Assembly (NCBI GenBank): GCA_019022495.1
Contig: JAFEKR010000008.1
Coordinates: forward strand, 124,001-188,000
Origin: Epichloe hybrida
Lineage: Eukaryota > Ascomycota > Sordariomycetes > Hypocreales > Clavicipitaceae
Reading direction: 5' to 3'
DNA: 64,000 bases
In this document: piece after piece, positions 10,240-22,049 of the stretch
Layout of the letters: each line of letters starts with the position of its first letter
Position numbering within the stretch: the first letter of the stretch is position 1
Program-made: the position numbers and the translations under genes
The notes under the pieces: model-generated
What the model was told of the DNA's origin: nothing
Databases searched by the model: none
What the model saw: only the letters and a program-made list of their open reading frames with translations

Positions 10240-12459
10240 GGACTGGCGCTGCTGTCGCGGCGGTGCGTGTCTGCCGGTGTCGGTTCCATGGCGAGACTTG
10301 TAGTTGGTGTTGTTCGTGTTGGAGACGAGGATCCCGCCCGTCTCAACGCCTCATGTCATATGACAGCGTGCAGTTGACAGTGCAGATTCAATCCGGGCAT
10401 GGGCGGACGAAGAGATTCACCGTACATTGTACGTGACGGCCTTGTCCAACATCGGATTCTGCCCCCACTGCTCGTCCTCCATCATGGAGGGGAGTTTTTC
10501 TCCGCGAGTGCTTGTTTTCGAAAACGACCTCGCATGCGTGGCTTGCATAACTCCTGGCAAGTGATTCGTTTTTCAGGCCACTGTCAAATCAGCCGCATGG
10601 ACAGTAGTTTGATCATCTTGTGTGGAATGGTTGCTTGGCTACTTGAAATGGAAGTAATTGCAGTCATGTCTCTGGATGGCGATGCGCACAAGTATTTGCC
10701 TCGTCGTTTTAGTAATGGCGTACAAAAAAAGGGTCTATAGTAAAAAATAAATGGCTGCGCAATCATTGGGGCCTTAGATCAGTGGTAGATTATGTGATTC
10801 CAGCTATGGAGTTTCCACAGGGTCGTCCGTTCGATCCGGGCAGGCCTCAATTTCTCTCTACCTATTTATTTTCTTTTTGCAAGGTCCTCATCCCTCTCCG
10901 AGTGAGAGACCCTGCGCAAGCAATGGGTCCTTTTTTAAAAAAAAAAAAAAATGATGAACGATTTTTTTTCTCGTCCTATTTCATGATGCCGCTATTGCGC
11001 CTCCCGGTGTGCGGTCCGCATCCTTCTCAGTGAAGGTCTTCTTCACTCTCGGTCCCCCTTGTAAGCCGCAGATAAGGTTAGGTAGGTACTAATCAAAGCA
11101 AAAGACGATATTTTGCCCGTGAAAATGATGATCCTTGATTGTTGCTCTTCGCACCACCTGCGTCGCGCAGGTGCTGAAATCAAGCGGGACGTTCACACGC
11201 AGGAGTCAGTGTAAAGCAGAGAAGTAGAAAACATGTTGATTGCTCTCCGCAGGCTCTCGAGCGACAAGGGATAATGAACGCACAATTTCAAGAGGCCAGT
11301 CAGTCGGCTGCGCCTGTATTCTTTTCGTGCAACAGATACCAGTTGAATCCGTAATCCGTTCAGTCACCCGTCTCAGTCTCGCATCAACAACCCCACAACC
11401 CGCATACATGGAGCCATGACTAAGCACACCACTGACAAAGCCATGACAAATATGTACAAATCTGCAAGCGGGGCAACGAGCATGTTTTACCTCAGCTGTT
11501 CAGTTCATACCATGCCCGTTACGGAGTACGGAGCGGCGTCTCACAATTCAAATTCAAATAACAGGTTGCGACCCCATCTAAGCTAAGCCATTAATGGAGA
11601 GGAGATGCGACCATGATGGCGGCAACATGTACATACGGCAAGAGAAAGACTGGGGATGAAAGTATCCTAGACCAGCCTCGGCTTGGACGATGGCTGAGCT
11701 TGCTGATACAACTGTATCGCGTCCGCAGCAGCCGTCCGACATTTGTCAGCAATTGGCAGGTTGGCAGGGGGTATCAGGGGTATCATGTACTCCGTGATTG
11801 CTGCTTGTTTACGTACTCTTCCCGAGGGGCCCGAACAGAGCACGTGCGAAACATTCAGGCATCATGTTCAGTAATATGGGGTTTCATCAGCGAGAAGCCA
11901 CCCAGATGGCGCACATGTGCTTTGGCAATTGCTCCCCTATTGCGGATTGCGGACGACTGTTTACCAGCGCATCGCAATTCAGCCGGCACAGACCCTGTAT
12001 CCAGGCCGCCATGTCTGCACCAGAGGTTGCATCCCCCGTTGCCTTGCTGGGGTTCCGGTGCGGACCTCCCTGTCCAGGGCTGAAGTCTGCTTTGCCATGT
12101 GTTTGTGGGTGATGCTGAGATGTGTGTATCGGCAATCTCTAGACTGCAGATGGCCCGCCTCGGCTGGCGTTCTAGTTGCATGGGTGTGTTTGGGCCAAGT
12201 TTGCCATTGCCAGGTGCTTGCTGGGATAGTAGGTAGATGGAAGCGATGCTAAAATAATATCTATCCCCAAGTCAGTCTTTTGGCACTTGGGGCTTCCTCG
12301 TCCCGCTCTCTGTCTGCATCTTTGTTTTGTTGCGTCTGCATGTTGCATCTCACAAGAAGTCTCTTATTGCAGATGATGCTCTCACGCTTGATGCGCAGCT
12401 TTTGATTCTTACATTGCTCTCGTTTGATCAATGCGCCGTCACACATCACACAGCACGTC
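10240..12459. other. Intergenic, no supported gene
   Basis: Several short open frames exist on both strands but none shows a domain, codon pattern or plausible intron structure. The part next to 10240 is likely promoter of the permease and the part next to 12459 promoter of the receptor. A 14-base A tract lies near 10937. Confidence 0.5.
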
Positions 12460-14114
12460 ATGGCGGACTCGCGCCAGCATGGTGTCCACGCATCCATCAT
12501 CGCTACCCTGATACCCTCTTCACTCATACTCTCTCTTCGATTCTACGCTCGTCATCTGAAAGGAACACGGATTTGGTGGGATGACTACCTCGCAGTAGCG
12601 TCACTGGTTCGTGGATTTCACCACCCGGAAAAAAAGAAAAAAAAAACTTGGATGGTCCTGAACTTACCAGATGCCTAGGCGGCAGCGGTGGCTTACAACA
12701 TATCTGCCTTTTTCCGTACGGGTGGCCCACATCCATTCCTCCATAAATGAGGCACACGCTGGTTTCGAAAAGTTGAATCGACTAACGCGGGCGGAACAGT
12801 GATTACCAAAGGTCTTGGTTTGCATCTGGAAAATCTTCCCGTTCCAGTCGAGGAGGCGCGGTTTTACCAAGCCAAGGTCCAGGAAATCGAGGAGCATTTC
12901 TATACAGTGGCCATCGGGGCCGCGCAGCTATCTCTGCTAGCCCTATATTGGCGGTTGTTTAAATCATTGTCGAATGCGAGGACAGCGATATTTGTTCTTA
13001 CAGGCTGTGTAGCTGTTTGGATCATAGTTCGGGTACGAAGCGATATCCTTTTTTTTTCTTCCCCTTTTCGGAGGACCATAAGCGTCCTCATGAATGAAGA
13101 CTCGGTCTGCTGACGAGACACAATCAGTTGTTTGTCGCCGCCTTTCAATGTTCCCCACCACGTTACTTCTGGGACAAGTCAATCGAGGGACAGTGCACGG
13201 TTGACTCTGCCAAATTCGCCAGTGGGACACTCTCAACGCATCTATTGATTAATTTTGCGCTCATGGTTTTGCCTGCGAGTAAGTCTGGATCCATTTTCTT
13301 TGATTGAAGGGAATCTGAATTGGCGGTATCACAGCTCAATTTAGCAAGCTCATGCTTCCATGCCCCCCAAAGAGGGCCATCGCAGCCATGTCAGTGATCG
13401 GAATCGGGTAAGTTGTGGTGGCATTCATTTTGGATCTCGTCTGGAGCTGGCTATTGACCGTTCGGGAACGTGCCTCACAGAGTTATCATTGCATCCATCA
13501 TGGTGCTTGCCACATCCTCAAAGTGCGATTCGTCCTCCACCGACGCAATGTGGGACTGCACGCCGCCGGTAGCGTGGTCCGCAGTCGAGATTCATTTCAG
13601 CGTCATGGCCTGTAGGTTGAAGCCTGCTCATACCCCCGGCTATGAACATGTGTAGGGCCAACGTTCTCTAACCTTGGCACACTTTTGGGCGTCTTTTTTT
13701 TTCCCAGGTTGCCTTCCCGTCATGCAACCAGTTGCAGATGCCCTCGGCGGCTGGTGGGGACAGAACTTTCCCTTCACCTTCAGAAAAAGAGCCAGCACTT
13801 CATCTCGCCAGTCAGTTAAGCTCGGCCACGTACATCGTTCCCGATCAACAGAGCAAACCGATGGCGAATCAACGTGTAACCTTGCGGCGGCGACGGCGAG
13901 CAATACCACGACGATAGTAGAATTGGGGCAGGGGTATGGACGGGCCGGAGAATCAGACACCACAATTGTCAGCTCGAGCAAAGTCAAGGACAAGTCAGGC
14001 GCAGACGCCGATCTGGAACGAGCAGCATCGATGAGGGACCAGGATCGGTCAATTCTGGTGCAGTATGAAGTGAACCTGAGTTTTTCTAGAAATGACTCTC
14101 ATCGCGGTAGGTGA
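12460..14114 (+). CDS. PTH11-like seven-TM receptor (fungal rhodopsin-domain membrane protein)
   Basis: Seven exons join in frame to 394 aa: 12460-12606, 12679-12721, 12800-13032, 13128-13278, 13335-13407, 13481-13611 and 13708-14114. All introns are GT..AG. The N-terminal LRFYARHLKGTRIWWDDYLA and the mid-protein ITKGLGLHL, followed by the CSPPRYFWDKSIEGQC cysteine pair, are hallmarks of the large fungal PTH11/rhodopsin-domain family of plasma-membrane receptors. Membrane segments follow each block. The C-terminal about 120 residues are hydrophilic, rich in S/T and charged residues, and presumably cytoplasmic. Family members sense surface or nutrient cues through G proteins, but the ligand here is unknown. 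No CFEM domain is present. The start was chosen at 12460 because MADSRQHGVHASIIA leads straight into TM1; an in-frame codon at 12424 is an alternative. Structure is complete, with no lesion. Confidence 0.85.
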
Positions 14115-14973
14115 AGAGTGTCAAATAATGCAAGATTGACGAGTTTTGACGATGTGGATTCCCGTCGCACCAAACCCCGTTTGAAGCATCGGCTCTCTGA
14201 TTGATCCGCTTGCGTGACTTCACCTACCTTGGAATGCTTATCGCCCAATCGCTTATCTCGATCAGGGTCCGCAGAACCTTCAATCGTCCGAGGCTACGGA
14301 TCCGTAGAGACATTTGTGTTCCCAGCAAAATAGGCCCGCAAACGGCAGGAGCCAAGCGGGGCTGACTTTGTCTTGGACAACCGCCGATGGCGGAGCTGAA
14401 CAATCCGGGCCATCCCTCGAATCGCACCACCCGGAGGCCCCTCGGCGTCGGGTGGATGGGGGCACCAAGCGCTTAGCGCTGCCGATAATGTTTAGCCTTT
14501 CGCTTTAAGCTTTATGTGAGGTCGTCGATGCAGCCAACCAATTGCGCATTCCAAGAAGCAGACTTTTAGATCAGGGAATATTGTATCGTTTGCTTGCGGA
14601 CACTTGAGTTGCGACCTTGTCTGAGTTAGGTAACCCGCTCGCGCTGCAACTACGGTACGGGATGCGGGATGCGGGATGAGCGGAGGTTTATTGTCAGGAA
14701 TCAGCCGACAATGGATTCATTCGAAGGAATGGTTCTACGGGGGAGGAACTTGCCCATGGCCCGTTTTGGTGCTTGCCCCTGTGCGAGAGGTGTAAAAGAT
14801 GAGGGATGTTCGGAGTCTGCGGAGTAGCGCCTTTTCTCTTTTGTGAACCTGTGTTGATTTTTGATATCCTCTCTTGAGCATCAAGCTCCGTCGTCCCATC
14901 CTGCTGTTCGATGACGAATGATTTGCGACTTCCAACGACTGGACTTGGACGCTGCCACTTCGCCCCAAAAGCC
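14115..14973. other. Intergenic between receptor and glycosyltransferase
   Basis: Holds the receptor's 3' end and the likely promoter of the downstream glycosyltransferase. A small direct repeat GGGATGC occurs near 14660. No gene seen. Confidence 0.5.
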
Positions 14974-16634
14974 ATGCTGGAAGAAAAGCTTCAATTGGTC
15001 TTTTGGAAAGGCTCTCTTACTTCTAGGGCCCGGAGGTCAATCCTGGTCCTGGTGGTCCTCTTGGTCACCCTGGTCAGCTTTCAAATTCTCTTCACCTACG
15101 GAGCGACGCGGGTAGACTTGGAAGATTATACGCTGTCCCGGTTGGGAACACACGGTGAGTTGAAAAAAAAAAAATCACCCTTGGCCTTCGCTTGCTGGGA
15201 CAGGGGATGATGACAAGACATGAAGGGGAGGGGGAACTGACAAACATTCAAACAGCCGATGTACACGATGAACAAGCCCGCGTCGGCAAGGTCAGCATTC
15301 TGTACGGTTCCCCCAAACGCGCCTACGAGAGAGCGCTGCAAAGTCACAAACGGCACAACCGACAACATGGCTATCCCATGTTTGTCCAGCGCGTCGACGT
15401 CCTCGACGGATACTGGACTAAGCCTGCCTTTGTTCATTACATGATCCTGCGGGAGCTACGCAAACCCGAGAGCCAGCGGCTCCAATGGCTATTCTGGTTC
15501 GATGCCGATACTATTGTTCTCAACTACAATATCGCCTTGGAGATGTTCCTACCACCTGATAACGATGAAGCTTTGAAGGATATCAATGTGCTGATTTCGG
15601 ATGACTGGAACGGCCTCAACAACGGCATCTTTGGCATCCGAGTATCGCGCTCCGCCGCTGAGCTGTTTGCAGGCATCCTGGCGTTCCGCGATTTCGAGCC
15701 AGATACCCAGCTGACGTTCGTGGATCAGAGTGCCATGGAATTGATGCTCAAGAGGCGCAAGTTTGTCAATCACGTTGCCAAGGTTCCTCAACGGGTAAGC
15801 CGCTCAGCTGTCCGCGGCATCCCTTCTTCTTCCTATTGCACGCATTACATGATGCAACTGACGCGTCCCCATGGCAGTGGTTCAATGCATATGAGAGCGA
15901 CGACGAAAAGGCTGGGTCATCGTATTTCCACGCCGGCGACTTCCTCGTTCACTTTGCCGGTGTCCGCAATCGCGACGCTCACATGAACAAATGGGCAGAT
16001 AGGTCTGAAGAGATGAGTCCCAAGTGGAACGCGCCAGTGGCCAAGACGACTTACCCAGCCGAGATTGAGCGATTCTGGAACCGCACCAGGAGCCTGCATG
16101 AAGCGCGCGTCAATCATTGGACCAAGGGAGCCAAACACCTGACAGCAAGTATTAACAAGGTGAACAATACCGTGACAGAATGGAAGAAGACGTCGGAAAA
16201 AGTCAGCGAAAACCTCTTGTCCTTGGTGAAAGCCCAAGAGACGGCCGAATACTTCATGGGCAACTCAACGAAATATGGGGGGGAAATCATCAAAGACGAC
16301 TTGCATCAATTGGATAAGGTTGTGCTGGATTTGGAGAATGTACGTGCCCCCCCCCATTGTTTAGCCTTTGCCTAGTCATCTTCACACTTGAAATTCATCT
16401 GCTAACTACTTTGAACCCCACAATCAGGCGTATAGAATCTTTTCAGATGGCAGCGCCAGCGAAAAGGCAAAACTCGAGGAAGAAAGGAAGAAGAAAAAGG
16501 AGGAAGAGGATAAAAAGAAAAAGGAGGAAGAGGATAAAAAGAAAAAGAAGGAAGAGGATAAAAAGAAAAAGGAGGAAGAGGATAGAAAGAAAAAAGAGGG
16601 GAAAGAGAAGAGCAAGACTGTCTCAGTATCATGA
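14974..16634 (+). CDS. Golgi galactosyl/mannosyltransferase, GMA12/MNN10 family (GT34)
   Basis: Four exons (14974-15154, 15256-15794, 15878-16339, 16428-16634) give 462 aa. It is a type II membrane protein. A short cytoplasmic head is followed by a hydrophobic anchor, SILVLVVLLVTLVSFQILF, then a lumenal catalytic domain. The DxD motif is in WLFWFDADTIVLN, which binds the nucleotide-sugar metal ion. Other family marks are GYPMFVQRVD and YWTKPAFVHYMI near the front, and YFHAGDFLVHFAG near the end. The likely role is addition of galactose or mannose to N-glycan or cell-wall mannan outer chains. The last exon adds an unusual Lys/Glu tail made of four copies of an 8-residue unit (KKKKEEED-like; 24-bp DNA period, about 16488-16600), expected to form a charged helix. 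The start at 14974 is preferred to an in-frame ATG at 14911 because it leaves a typical short head. Substrate and linkage are not readable from sequence. Confidence 0.88.
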
Positions 16635-17004
16635 ACACAAGGTGGTCCAATTCCCATGTGGCTGGCTCATCGCTAAACTATGGCACGGAATTGAATTTAC
16701 AAATGCAAATTCGGCTGGCCTCGGTCGAGATAGAACGCCGACTGCGCCTCCGCATCAGTGTACGGGGTGTTTTTTTTCTCCCCAGCCCCTGAAATGAATA
16801 CTTGTCAGTATATAGGATTCATCGATTCATCAAGCCAGTGATTCATTACTCCTCCCACGGTACGCGAGTGCTTGTCGTGACGCACAATACGTGTCGATCT
16901 ACCAGGTCGACTAGCCTAAGAACTTTTGAAAAAAAAAAAAAAACACAACCGCGGTTCGCCTTCCCGGTGGCGCGAGCGGTATTTCTAGAGAACAGCACCA
17001 CAGC
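16635..17004. other. Convergent intergenic space
   Basis: The tails of the plus-strand glycosyltransferase and the minus-strand Dabb gene meet here. A 14-base A tract lies near 16929. Nothing else seen. Confidence 0.5.
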
Positions 17005-17510
17005 CTAGAACGACCCGGGCACAAAGTCCACGACCACGGCCTTCGCAAGGATAGCCCCAGGGGCCGTGAACCATTTCTCGACAAAGCCGCGATGCGCCTC
17101 GTCCTCCTTTACGTAGTAGTCCCTGTCGGCGACGGAGGTAAATTCCACGACGAAGGCGTGGGTGAGGCCGTTCTGCACGACACGGTCAGGGTCAGCGGGA
17201 GTGGAAAGAGGCCCGGCACCGGGGAGGGAGAGGGGGGGAGTTATGGCGTACCTGGAGCCCCTCGATGGACGTGTCCTTTCCGCCCTTGGAGGCCATGATG
17301 TAGGGCTTGCCAGTGGAGGCGAGGGTGCACCGGTCCTTGAGGGAGAGCATTTCGTGGCAGCACTGGTTTTTTGGTTTGATGTCTGTTAGGTCCTGGACTC
17401 CCGAGATGGGTTGGTGGTTGGGGACGGGTAGGTGGGCTGCGAACCTGCATGATGGCCTCTGAGCTGGCGTCGGGCTTGAAGCCGAAGAGGACGACGTGAT
17501 TTACGGCCAT
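17005..17510 (-). CDS. Dabb-domain (stress-responsive A/B barrel) protein
   Basis: Three exons (17445-17510, 17252-17392, 17005-17172) encode 124 aa with clean 52-bp and 79-bp introns. The product starts MAVNHVVLFGFKPDASSEAI, the typical first strand of the dimeric alpha/beta barrel fold. It continues with the paired-barrel elements YIMASKGGKDTSIEGLQ and THAFVVEFTSVADRDYYV, and the closing VVVDF strand. It is a complete single-domain protein with no signal peptide, so cytosolic. Family members include small stress proteins and polyketide or other ring-forming cyclases; the sequence alone does not tell which. It lies 197 bp downstream of the multicopper oxidase on the same strand, so the two could be co-regulated, but this is only positional. 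Confidence 0.85.
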
Positions 17511-17707
17511 GGTGGGTTTGCTGGTTGTTGGCGTATACTGACTGGGACTGGGTGGAGAGTGCGATGGAGAATTGAGGGCTCATGAGGGCGTTGGAGAGAT
17601 GAGGTTGTTTATTGTGGGAGGGGCAGTCGCCGGTCGGAGATGCTGATGCGGGGCACACAAAAGGCCCTTCTTGGAATCTTGGCCCATGCAGGCTGCAGCG
17701 CAGCTTA

Positions 17708-20385
17708 TCACCACATGGCAGCGACAGTAACACCACTGATGGCCGCGGCCATGGCACAAATTATGCCACATCGCCCCGCCGCCAGGTTCGCAGCCGGATT
17801 CTCCTTGACTTGGCCCTTTTCTCGGTATGCGTCCAGCAGTGCGGGGAGTGCGGGGAGTGCGTCGCCGCCTTCGACAAAAACCAATGCCATGCCAGACTTC
17901 GCGACGGGACGGATGAATAGACGCTGGTCAGTCGAGCGAACAGAGTGTGTCGGGTAGGTTGGGTAAATTGGGTTGAGCGGAACTCACGACAATGTGCCAT
18001 TGCAAATGACAGTGGAATATCCACGCGCCAGGGTTGTCGGTGACGAACCTGCGAGATGTGAACGAGTCAGTCAACAAGCCGCGTTACACCCTGGGAACTG
18101 CGACGACGAGCACACACCGTATGACTGTCCAGCCTTGTGCCGGGAGACCAGTTGTGTCGCGGAAGGGGGGATCGCGGAGGTTCAAGACCCCATCTGGTGC
18201 CTCTTCGACATTGCTATGTGGGAAAGAGCCGGTTCCCGATCCTAGGACCCAGAACTTGTGTCCGTGGAGATGCAGAGGGTGGCCCATCTGGTTGCGCTTG
18301 TCAGTTGGTCATGCTGAACATAACGTGGGATCGGGACATTTCAGAGCTCACCGTGTCCATGGACTGGTTTGAAACGTTGATGATCATGTCAATGGTTGCG
18401 TTAAGAGGCAGATGCATCGTCGTGCTGGCCTGCCATCCTGAAGAGATGTTGCCGTAGAGAATGGGGACGTCTGGCTCCATGAAGGGCTCTTGGTCAAACA
18501 CCCATGTGACGGCATCTGTTTGATTCACTGATAGGTTGATCGTCTTGTCTGCTTTTGCTGACAAAGGAGGGCTAGTCGAGTCAAATGGGGCGAGAGCGCG
18601 GCTGTTGAGAAGCGTGGCGCCAGCTTTGGCCGTCCCGTTTGGAAACATCCATGTGCTGGCTTCGTCGTCCACGGCATTTCCGGGGGGGCTGCTCGTCGCC
18701 TGGCACGGGATTGTTAGGCTTTAGGCGTCCTCCGGATTAGAACGGGGGCCTCGGGATTTCTGGCACCTACTGTGTATGAGATGATTGCCCTGCCTTCCAG
18801 AACCTGCTGCATATCCCCGCTAGGATGTGTTGCAAAGCGGAGAAAGTAATCGGCAGGCTTTTGGTCTAGTTTGATCATGACGGAGTATCGCTGGCCTAGT
18901 TCCATGTGAAGGACCTGCGACGAGTTAACACGGAGTGCTTCTTCTACCTTCTTTTTTCGGGTTTCCTTTCCCTCCCTGACTTGTGTGAAGGAACACGATG
19001 CCCTCATACCTTGACTTCTTGTAGTCTCACATAAAGACCATCGGCCGCATAAATGAACATGGAATGTGCGTCCAAAGACACACGCAGCGCACTCACTGCA
19101 CCTGAATTGACCAGGTTGAGTGCTAACCAGCCCCTTGACCGGTCAGCAGAGACTACGAGGAGTGTGGAATTTGTGCTCGTGCACGTTTCGGCTGGTAAAG
19201 ACGACTGGTTGAAGCCTGGCTTGAACATCATGGGGGGCATGCAGCCTCGTGGACCAAGACCCTCCATTTCCGAGACCTTTGCAGAAGTGGACGTGGATGG
19301 GTGAGTTGAAGGTACTGAGTGCATTGGCATTTCGTGCATATCTAGACCGTCAAAGATATTTTGATGGTCTCTGGTTGATTTCCGGCCCGCGGGTGAAGGT
19401 TCCCGGCTAGAAGGAGAGTTCGAAGATGGATGGACGGATCTGATACCTAGACCAGGTCCGGCATTGAGCATGGACTGCGGGAGGCACTGGACTCGCCCGA
19501 GACCATTCGCCAGAATGCTGTCCACGCAGAAGGGAAACGCCCCAGTCGCAATGTAGCGTGCGTAAATCGTGTCAGCAGGCTCGTGAGTCCAGTCGTTGAG
19601 AAGAATACTAGCCGCGTTCTTTTCGGCGTCCAAGAGTTGGGGCTTCTGTGTAGACTCTGTGGAGGTTTCAGCGAGGCTTCCAAAGGGACGATTGCGGGTT
19701 GGCGATGGTCTGACAACGAGGGGACCGCGCAGGGCGTCGTTGTAGTAGGTTTTGAAGTGGGAATGGTACCAGTAGAATCCGTATTCACCCTTGGTCGAAA
19801 ATCTATAGGTGAAGTTGCCTCCTGAAGGGATGGGCCTCTGCGTCAAAGTCAGCTGCAGACAGACTCATGCGGCCGATGCGGCTGCGGGAAGGGAGTCAAA
19901 GGACGTCTTCCAAACCTGCGTAACTCCGGGCACGCCATCCATATGCGGAGTTCCTCGTTGTAGCAGCCCTGAGCAGTGAGAAGCACATTGTCAATTAGCA
20001 GGCCACGCATGACAAAAGTAGACTCGGATAGACTCGAAAAGGGGGAGTTGCTTTACCATGCCAGTGCAGTGTGGTCTCAACACTCAAGTCATTCTGAACA
20101 AAGACTTCAACGTCATCGCCCTCATCCGCCTCGATCGACGGTCCTGGCTGCTGGCCGTTGATGAGGTACACATCGCGCGTGAATCCATCTTTCACAATGT
20201 CAGCCGTTGCGCAAACGAGGACCTCTTCATCCAAAAGTCCATTCATTATACGACATGGGCATACCTGGAGAGCGCGAATCCCTGTGCAAAGTGAAATTGA
20301 AGCGGCGCAGCACAGCCTGTGAGCCAAGGACATGGAGTGCAATGACGAGAAAAACGACTTCCTTGATCGAGTTGAACAACATCAT
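17708..20385 (-). CDS. Secreted/membrane multicopper oxidase (laccase-like)
   Basis: Nine exons join in frame to 693 aa: 20265-20385, 20057-20224, 19916-19968, 19010-19837, 18771-18914, 18352-18699, 18118-18287, 17988-18048 and 17708-17896. A signal peptide (EVVFLVIALHVLG) is followed by three cupredoxin domains. All copper-ligand blocks are present: HWHG, WYHSHF, HPLHLHGH and HCHLQWHIVSGM. These bind the type 1 and trinuclear copper sites that oxidise phenols or metals and reduce oxygen to water. The residue after the last block is Met where many laccases have Leu/Phe, which in known enzymes goes with lower redox potential. A long S/T/P-rich insertion (about 19260-19440) interrupts domain 2. 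The C-terminus ends in a hydrophobic stretch (IICAMAAAISGVTVAAMW), suggesting a membrane or GPI-type anchor. Whether it serves pigment formation, iron uptake or detoxification is not determined. No pigment polyketide synthase is nearby. Confidence 0.88.
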
Positions 20386-22049
20386 TGGCCCGTGGAGCCT
20401 GCCGCGACTCCTGCCGTTGCAAACGGCAAAACTCGAGCAGCAAAAGCGTTCTGATTTTGACAAGATCGCGTCACACAGAGAATGGACGAGAGGTTCGAGA
20501 TGCCGGGCCGCATGTTGGAATGAATAAGGAGATAGTATAAGAGGTATGAGTAGGTGTCCGGGATGGGGTCCAACTAGCCCGTCTCCTTGCTGGTATCAGC
20601 TAACATGTGTTACAGACGACTTTCCAGACGGACGCAAGACAAGACGTAAGACGGGGTTCGTCCGGAAAGGGGAATCCACGACTGGTTCACTGGATTCTAA
20701 TTCGCCGATTGATGGTTTGAACTAATGTTGTGAGATGCGCCACTTTGGGGTCAAAACGCACGGGGATCAGGTTGATGAGCCACGACTCCCCCGACGCAGA
20801 GACGCAGGCGAGAGAGAGGGCGCGTGAGAAAAGGATTGATAGAAACTACAGGTTGTAGCAAGTTTGCCTTCTGTTTTCCCGCATCCCTGCTATATCTAGG
20901 CGATCTCGCCGGCACTGATCCATGGATGAAGAGAGGCTGAGATTGTATTGTCACTTGTGTTCCTTCACAAAATGTCACGAGGTTCGACGATGCTGAAACC
21001 GCGTCCCTGACTTCTGGGCGTTTAGCGCGAAGCACTTGTTTCATGTGCAGCTGCTTTTCTCCCGAAGACATGTCGATTCTGTCTCCACGCAGGGCTTGGT
21101 TCGTTTCGATAACTCGGACACGGGCCGCGACGTAGATGGCTGGCTTTCTGGGGCTCTCTGGGGCTTTCTGGGCGGGCATCGGTCGGGGTGGACATGGCGC
21201 CAAGTGTCTGTTGTCTGTTGATGAAAAGCTAAGCTGCTTTGACCATTGGCCCTGCACTACCTGGAATGTCCATGCACATCTCAACAGATAATCGGACGTG
21301 ATTCCTTTCAGCCAATGCAGGGAATGCAAGACGCATCGTGCGACTGCAACACGGACCGAACATCCCGGGCAATGACACGAACCCAAGACAAAGTAAGGGG
21401 CGGGTCGGAGCAGCCAATGAGACGACGACCTTCTCGTTGAGTTTGATGTGCTGGTGGGCCAATCAGACCAGAGCTCCATCACACATATTCACACATACAT
21501 ACATATTGCAGCCATATTGCGACCTCGCGGGCCTGGGCGCTCCTGATGGCAGTGTTTATTAACCTATACCAATAGCTCTGGTTTGAAGAGGCTCTTGAGA
21601 AAATGACTATCATTATCACAAGCAGCCATTGTAAAATCGTTACTTCAGGAATGCCACTGAAAGCGTTCAACGGGTGCTGTTACATGTAGGGAGCTCAGAA
21701 GTACCTCGCATGCCATGTCATCGAGGCAAATGTGGGTCTCATGACCTCGTTGGCGTCTTCATCCAAATCGGCCGGCCCCCTGCCATCCCTCCAATGTACA
21801 TGCATGTACGGATTGCAACCCCCATCACCAACGTCAGTAATAACCAGACGGCCAGGCCTCGAGTGTCACCCGGCCTTCTGCATTCGCGCGTCCTTTTCAC
21901 CATCAAGGGGGTTCCCAGTATGAACGATTGCTTGACGACATCATCCACCACTTAGCGAAAATTCACCTCGCCATCTCGTCATCTCCTCGTTCACAAAGCT
22001 CGATAACCCGCTCCCCGAAAAGATCAACTGCGGCTCGATACTCCCCATC
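20386..22049. other. Divergent promoter region of oxidase and glycosyltransferase
   Basis: About 1.66 kb between divergently transcribed genes. A 243-codon open frame on the minus strand (20751-21482) has no domain and random-looking composition, so I do not call it. No repeat or RNA gene recognised. Confidence 0.5.

Noticed and set aside
20751..21482. 243-codon open frame on the minus strand between the oxidase and the glycosyltransferase
   Set aside because: No domain, signal or intron evidence; composition looks random. It lies in a divergent promoter region.
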